Positions 33,701 to 39,700 of a stretch of 64,000 nucleotides of DNA are shown here, one piece after another (the first letter of the stretch is position 1; every line of letters begins with the position of its first letter). Below the pieces are notes generated by a model. The model was not told the origin of the DNA and ran no database searches. It saw only the letters and a list, made by a program, of their open reading frames with translations. Source of the stretch: Branchipolynoe longqiensis (Eukaryota; Annelida; Polychaeta; Phyllodocida; Polynoidae); the NCBI GenBank assembly GCA_030323885.1, contig CM059186.1, forward strand, positions 149,952,407-150,016,406, given 5' to 3'. The position numbers and the translations under genes were made by a program.

Positions 33701-36700
33701 TTTGATGACGCTGTAAGTTATACACAGCGGTGGAAATCCAAATTGGCAGAGCTGGGGGCACGGGGAATCGAACCGCCGACCCTCAGATTAGAAGTCTGAC
33801 CTAGAAAAAAGTCAGACACTCTAACCACTCCGCCACAGAGAACGCCACTTAGTTAGCTAAATTAGTATTTTTACCTAAACCCAGAATGTACTGAATTAAC
33901 CCTGCGTGGGAAAACTCCCTAAAACCCTGTCTACATATAAAATGCACACAGTGAATGACTGCTCCCGCATAAATACAACACAAACGCTTTATTAGATAAA
34001 TGCAGTAACAATACTCTATTATCTTAAATTTGTCCTTGTAATTAAATGGTGTAAATGACTGAAGTTAAACATGGCCAGAAGACCAGTGCCTCAGCTCTGA
34101 AGAAAGATGGTATTCAAATGAATTTAAACAAAATTATTTTACCAAATAATACCCAAAAAAGGTTCTTTGTAGCATTTTAAAGAGCAGTATGAATGCGGTT
34201 ATCCACTCACCCGTCGGTAACATCAGATGTCGCCGGTTTCTCAGGCTCCTTCTCAGTTGTTGACTCAGTCATGGCTTTTAGCGGCTTTTCTGATGTAGAC
34301 TCGACAATTGGTTTTGCAGGTTTCTCAGGCACCGACTCGACCGTTCGCTTTACCACCTTTGCGGATGCTGACTCGACGATTGGGTTCATTGAATTTTCAG
34401 ATGCTGGTTCGACTGCAGGCTTTAGTGGTTTGTCGGTTGTGGACTCAACCACTGGACTCTTTGGTTCATCATGTGTCATCACAACCGGTTTATCGGATGG
34501 GGTTACCGCCTTCTCGGAAGGTGATGACGCAGCATCTGTTACAAATTTCTCAGGTGGAGACTCAACATCCATGGCTACCCGCTTCGCAGGTGGATACTCG
34601 ACATCTGCGGTTGCCAACTTCTCGGGTGGAGAAGCAGGTGGAGACTCAACATCTGAGATGACACGCTTCTGGGGCAGAGATTCTATATCTGCTTTTACCC
34701 ATTTCTCAGGTGGAGAAGCAGGTGGAGACTCGATATCCGCAGTTACCCACCTCTCGGATGGAGACTCGACATCTGTTGTTACCCGTTTCTCAGGCGGTGA
34801 CTCAACTTCAAATTCTGCCTGTTTTTCTGGTGGAGATCTATCTACAGCATCAACACGATCATCTGGAATCCTTGGTGCAGTTTTCTTTTTTGACATCGGA
34901 GCTGTATGCTTACGGGCAACAGCAAGTTTTCGGACAGGCTCCACCACCGAAGGCATTGGGACCGAAATGGTAGCAGATATTTGCTCATGCTTACTTGATG
35001 TTTCATACTTAAACGGTTTATCATGCTTACTTTTGTGGTGCTTATGTGGCTTGTCATGCTTACTTGACTTGTGTTTGTCTTTGTCGTGCTTATCAATTCT
35101 GTCATGTTTGTCATGCTTCTTCGATTTGTCATGCTTACTCGATTTGTCATGCTTATATGGTTTGTCATGTTTCCCCAGCATCTCTGGCTTACTTGGTCTA
35201 CCAGGTTTACTTGGACGAGTGGCTGTGAGATCCATGACAATCGAATGCTTTGAAGCAAAGCTCATCTGCGGTTTGTATTTTTTCATTGGCGGTCCCAACT
35301 CTGAGCTAAGCATATCATCTTCAGCGTTAGCAATGTTCGGAAAGAGCTTCTTCGACCTGTTCAAAACGGAAGAGTCAGAGGAGTCTGACGAGTCAGAGTC
35401 AGATAAGAGCAGACGCTTCTGGCCTTCATTGCCACCATGTCCCCGACCTCGACCCCGACCTCTACCCCGCCCACGTCCCCGACCGGAAGTCGAGGTGGAA
35501 GACTCCGAGTCGGACGCATTCTCGCGCTTGACCCCGCGACCTCGACCTCGACCTCGACCTCTGCCACGACCCCTGGTGGGGGACGGTGTACCGTCGAGAG
35601 GCGCCGGCATGCCGCTGGTGCCCAAGCTGGACTTGGACACTCGACCAGGTTGCAGGTTTGCACCACGCATCATTTCCTGTGGCTCCTTGTAAATGGTGCG
35701 TTTCTGGAACGTGAAGTTGTCCTTCGACAGATCTGTGATGCCGAATTGGTCCACTGTAAGACAACGGTCAGATACATGCAAAAGACATTTCTACGATAAG
35801 TGAATACAGAGGAAGACGGACATGATATGACATCCCGTCCATAGGTAGTAGAAATATATATATTCGAAAACAGAGCCAGCTGGATGTGAATACAGAGGAG
35901 GGTGGAGATGACATGTCATCCCTAGTTTCGTAAACAGAAATATATATATTAGAAAACAGAGCCAGCTGGATGTCATCCCTAGTTTCGTAAACAGAAATAT
36001 ATATATTAGCAAGCAGAGATGTGAATATAGAGGAGGGTGGGAATAACATGCTATTCATACAAAAATATATATTAGCGAAACATAGAGAAATGTGATGAAA
36101 CTAGAACCTCATAATTTTTATAGGTGCATAATTCAAGTTGCAAATCCGATGTTTTTGAGTTTCTGCCATATTCTGGGATCTGATTGGCTATCAGCAAAAA
36201 ACTGAAAGTCTGACCGGGGGTTTGGAGGCCACCCAGGTTTGGCCAATAAGAATTGATTTTACAATAAGGAGTGCCATCTAATAATGATCTAGCACAAATA
36301 GTCAACAACTGAATGTACCGCAACTTTGTGAAAGCCAGTATTACCAGCAAACCAGCTGGCTTCCCGGGCACAGGTTAAGCCCCCCCCCCCCCAATATAAC
36401 ACCATGTATCTTTTAACCGGATCTGCAAGAATCACAAAAATGACCAATTCCATTATTAAAAACTCGTAAATCTCTGAATCTGTGGAAAAATCACATTCCT
36501 GCATATTTGTTTGATTAATATATTAGGTTAATGGTTGTAATAAACCTTACTTTAGTTTGAACTAACTGTTTATTAAAAATGGCTAATTTTGTAGGTATTT
36601 TAAAGTGAAAATATGCTAAATAACTTTTGGTGTGCACACCAAAATGCGGGACACCATAGATATTAGCAGTAACAGGTTCTATTAAATTGACTGAGTATTA

Positions 36701-39700
36701 TTCCCTATGGTACTATAGAAAGTATCATAAAACACACATACCACTAAGACTACAACTGCTGCTACTACTACTAGCAGTGTAGTAGTTTCAGTAACTGTAG
36801 TAGTAGTATTAGTAATAGTAGTAGTTTCAGTAACAGTATTTTATGCTACTATCTGTAGAAGTAGTAGTATTATTAGTAATAGTAGTATTACTACTAGTAC
36901 TATACTACTGCTACTACTTACTATTAGAGAGCATTTGACACAGTAGACCACAAAATACTACTGGAAAAACTAAAAACTATGGGCATAAAATCCAACACTA
37001 TGGATTGGATAAGATGCTACCTGAACAACAGGCAACAGAAAACAAAAATAAACAATACACTATCAGACAACCAACCTGTCACATGTGGTGTACCCCAAGG
37101 GTCAGTGTTAGGGCCACTACTCTTTATAATCTATATAAACGATCTTGAAAAATGGTTGCAAACTGAATGCCTCCAACTATATGCAGATGACACAGTCATA
37201 TACGCAAATGGCACCACAGAAGAGGAGGTAATAACTAAACTAAATAAACTCCTACTAAAACTAGATGAGTGGTGTGGGTCCAACAAAATAACCATCAACA
37301 CTAGCAAATCAAAAACAGTACTCTTCTCGCATAAATTAGAAAATTACACTGTAAGTTAGGAAACCAAACACTAGAAAATGTAGACCATTAGAAATACCTT
37401 GGCCTTGAGTTGGACAGCCAACTAAACTACAACCTATGTATAAATAAAATTATACAAAAAGTAAACCACAAACTGTGGCTATTTGCAAAGCTAAGAGACT
37501 ACATGACACAAGAAATGTCAATAAAAATCTTCAAGGGCATGGTGCACCCCTATTTTGACTATGGAGATGTAAACTACATGGGTGTGAGAAAAGAACTACT
37601 AAAAAAACTGCAAACACTGCAGAACAGAGCCCTAAAAATCTGTCTAAGAGTAGACAAGCTGCACCCCACCTATGACATACACAAAAGAACCAAAGTGAAA
37701 TTACTAGAAAATAGGAGAATAATTCATTTGAACACATTAGCATATAGCTATAGTCAAAACATTAAACTTCTAACAAAACCACAAAGGGCTACTAGAGCAA
37801 ATAATGCGCCACTACTAAAGCAGACCAGAAGCCAAATAAAAGCTCATGAGAGAAGCACGCTCGAAATGGCTGCCAAGGTGTGGAATGCCCAAACGGTAAA
37901 GGAACGACAAATTCCTGACCTAAAAACTTACAAAAAATATCTGTGCAAAATAAGGCTAGGAAACCCCCACTAAGCTGCACTGCAAAGGGCATGTGATATG
38001 TCACGGCCCACCAGCGGGATGCCCAATGGAAGGTAACCATGCCAAAAGTAGCCAGATAACACCCCACACAGCTACGTACAAGCCTATGATATGTAAATAG
38101 GAGTAGGCTAGTCTAGTAATAAGAGTAGAAAAAATAAATACACATATACCAAGAAAATCCAAAAAAACTAACATAGGCTATTAACCATACCAACCAATTA
38201 TCTATCTGCTACTAAAATGCAGGCAAACAAATACCTTATCAGCAGCTACTGTGGGGTAAGATAACACCAACACTACAACTGGCCAGCATTGAAAACAAGC
38301 CTGGGTACCCGGGCTTATATGCTATGGACAGTATAAATACAGCCTCAATAATTAAAAACAAAAAAACAAAAAAAACAACAGTTACCTTCTAGTTCTAATC
38401 TAATTATGGACGTTCCTGCCAAATGCATGTTTCACTATTAATTTTAATATACTCACAGTACTTTTCGATTTCCACATAAGACCGCTGAAAAAATAGACAA
38501 GAAACATGTGTATGAGTGCCAGCACGAGTGTTGGCCATGCTTAATGAATGTTATTTTGTACATGTTTACACCATGAAACCTATACAGGGATGATAGTGAT
38601 TTCAGGGAGAAAAAAAGCGGAAATCAAGCCAAGATTATTATCTCGATGGTAAATTTGCGTCTTAGAGGCTAGGTACCGTACCACATCTTTTTTATTTAAA
38701 TGTCCCCAGCCTGTGAAAAAACCTCGGAAATCCACTTAAAAACGGAAAAATATCATCCCTGCTATAACAGTAATCTTGGAGAAATCCAATTGACGAGACG
38801 GCTGGAGAGCACTACAGTAGTGCCTGGCTTCAATGACAGCGATATCCAGTACAGTGAAACCCTGTTATAATACGATCGTTGGGGTCCATACAACGTCATC
38901 GCAAAAACAGTGGGGTTGCATTAAATTGGGGGTCAGTTTATATAATTACATCATTGTCGTCATCATCATCATTATCATGATGACGACAATGATGTAATTA
39001 TATAAACTGAACCCCAATTTAATGCAACCCCACTGTTTTTGCGATGATGTTGTATGGACCCCAACGATCGTATTATAACAAGGTTTCACTGTACTGATAT
39101 GACCTTAGATGTTGCTAGGACGTAAAACAACAACAAACAAACAACAATCATCATTATCATATTAGATTAGATAGTGAACTATCAGAACATATATCTTGAT
39201 TACTAACTATCAGAACATATATCTTGATTAGTACTGAGATGGCAATGTACATATTGGAATGCCTAATAGTTATTAAGGAAGTAAGTGGAAGTAGGTGTAA
39301 GTAAGTATCAGTAACGGTAAGTAGATGGAAGTAGCTGGAAGTAAGTAAGTGGAAGTAGATGGAAGTAGGTGTAAGTAAGCAGAAGTAAGTGGAAGTAGGT
39401 GGAAGTATCAGTAAGAGTAAGTAGGTGGAAGTAAGTGGAAGTAGATGTAAGTAGGTGTAAGTAGGTGTAAGTAAGCGGCAGTAGGTGTAAGTGGGTGTAA
39501 GTAGGTGTAAGTATCAGTAAGAGTAAGTAGGTGGAAGTAGGTGGAAGTGAGTGGAAGTAGATGTAAGTAGGTGTAAGTAAGCAGAAGTGTAAGTAGGTGT
39601 AAGTAGGTGTAAGTAGGTGTAAGTATCAGTAAGAGTAAGTAGGTGTAAATAAGTGGAAGTGGAAATAAGATGTAAGTAGGTGGAAGTAGGCGCAAGCAAG

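Noticed and set aside
34193..35692. 499-codon open frame on the plus strand
   Set aside because: It is antisense to gene A exon 5. Its Ser/Gly/Asp-rich content is the mirror of the SPPEK and KHDK repeats, and it has no splice or domain support.
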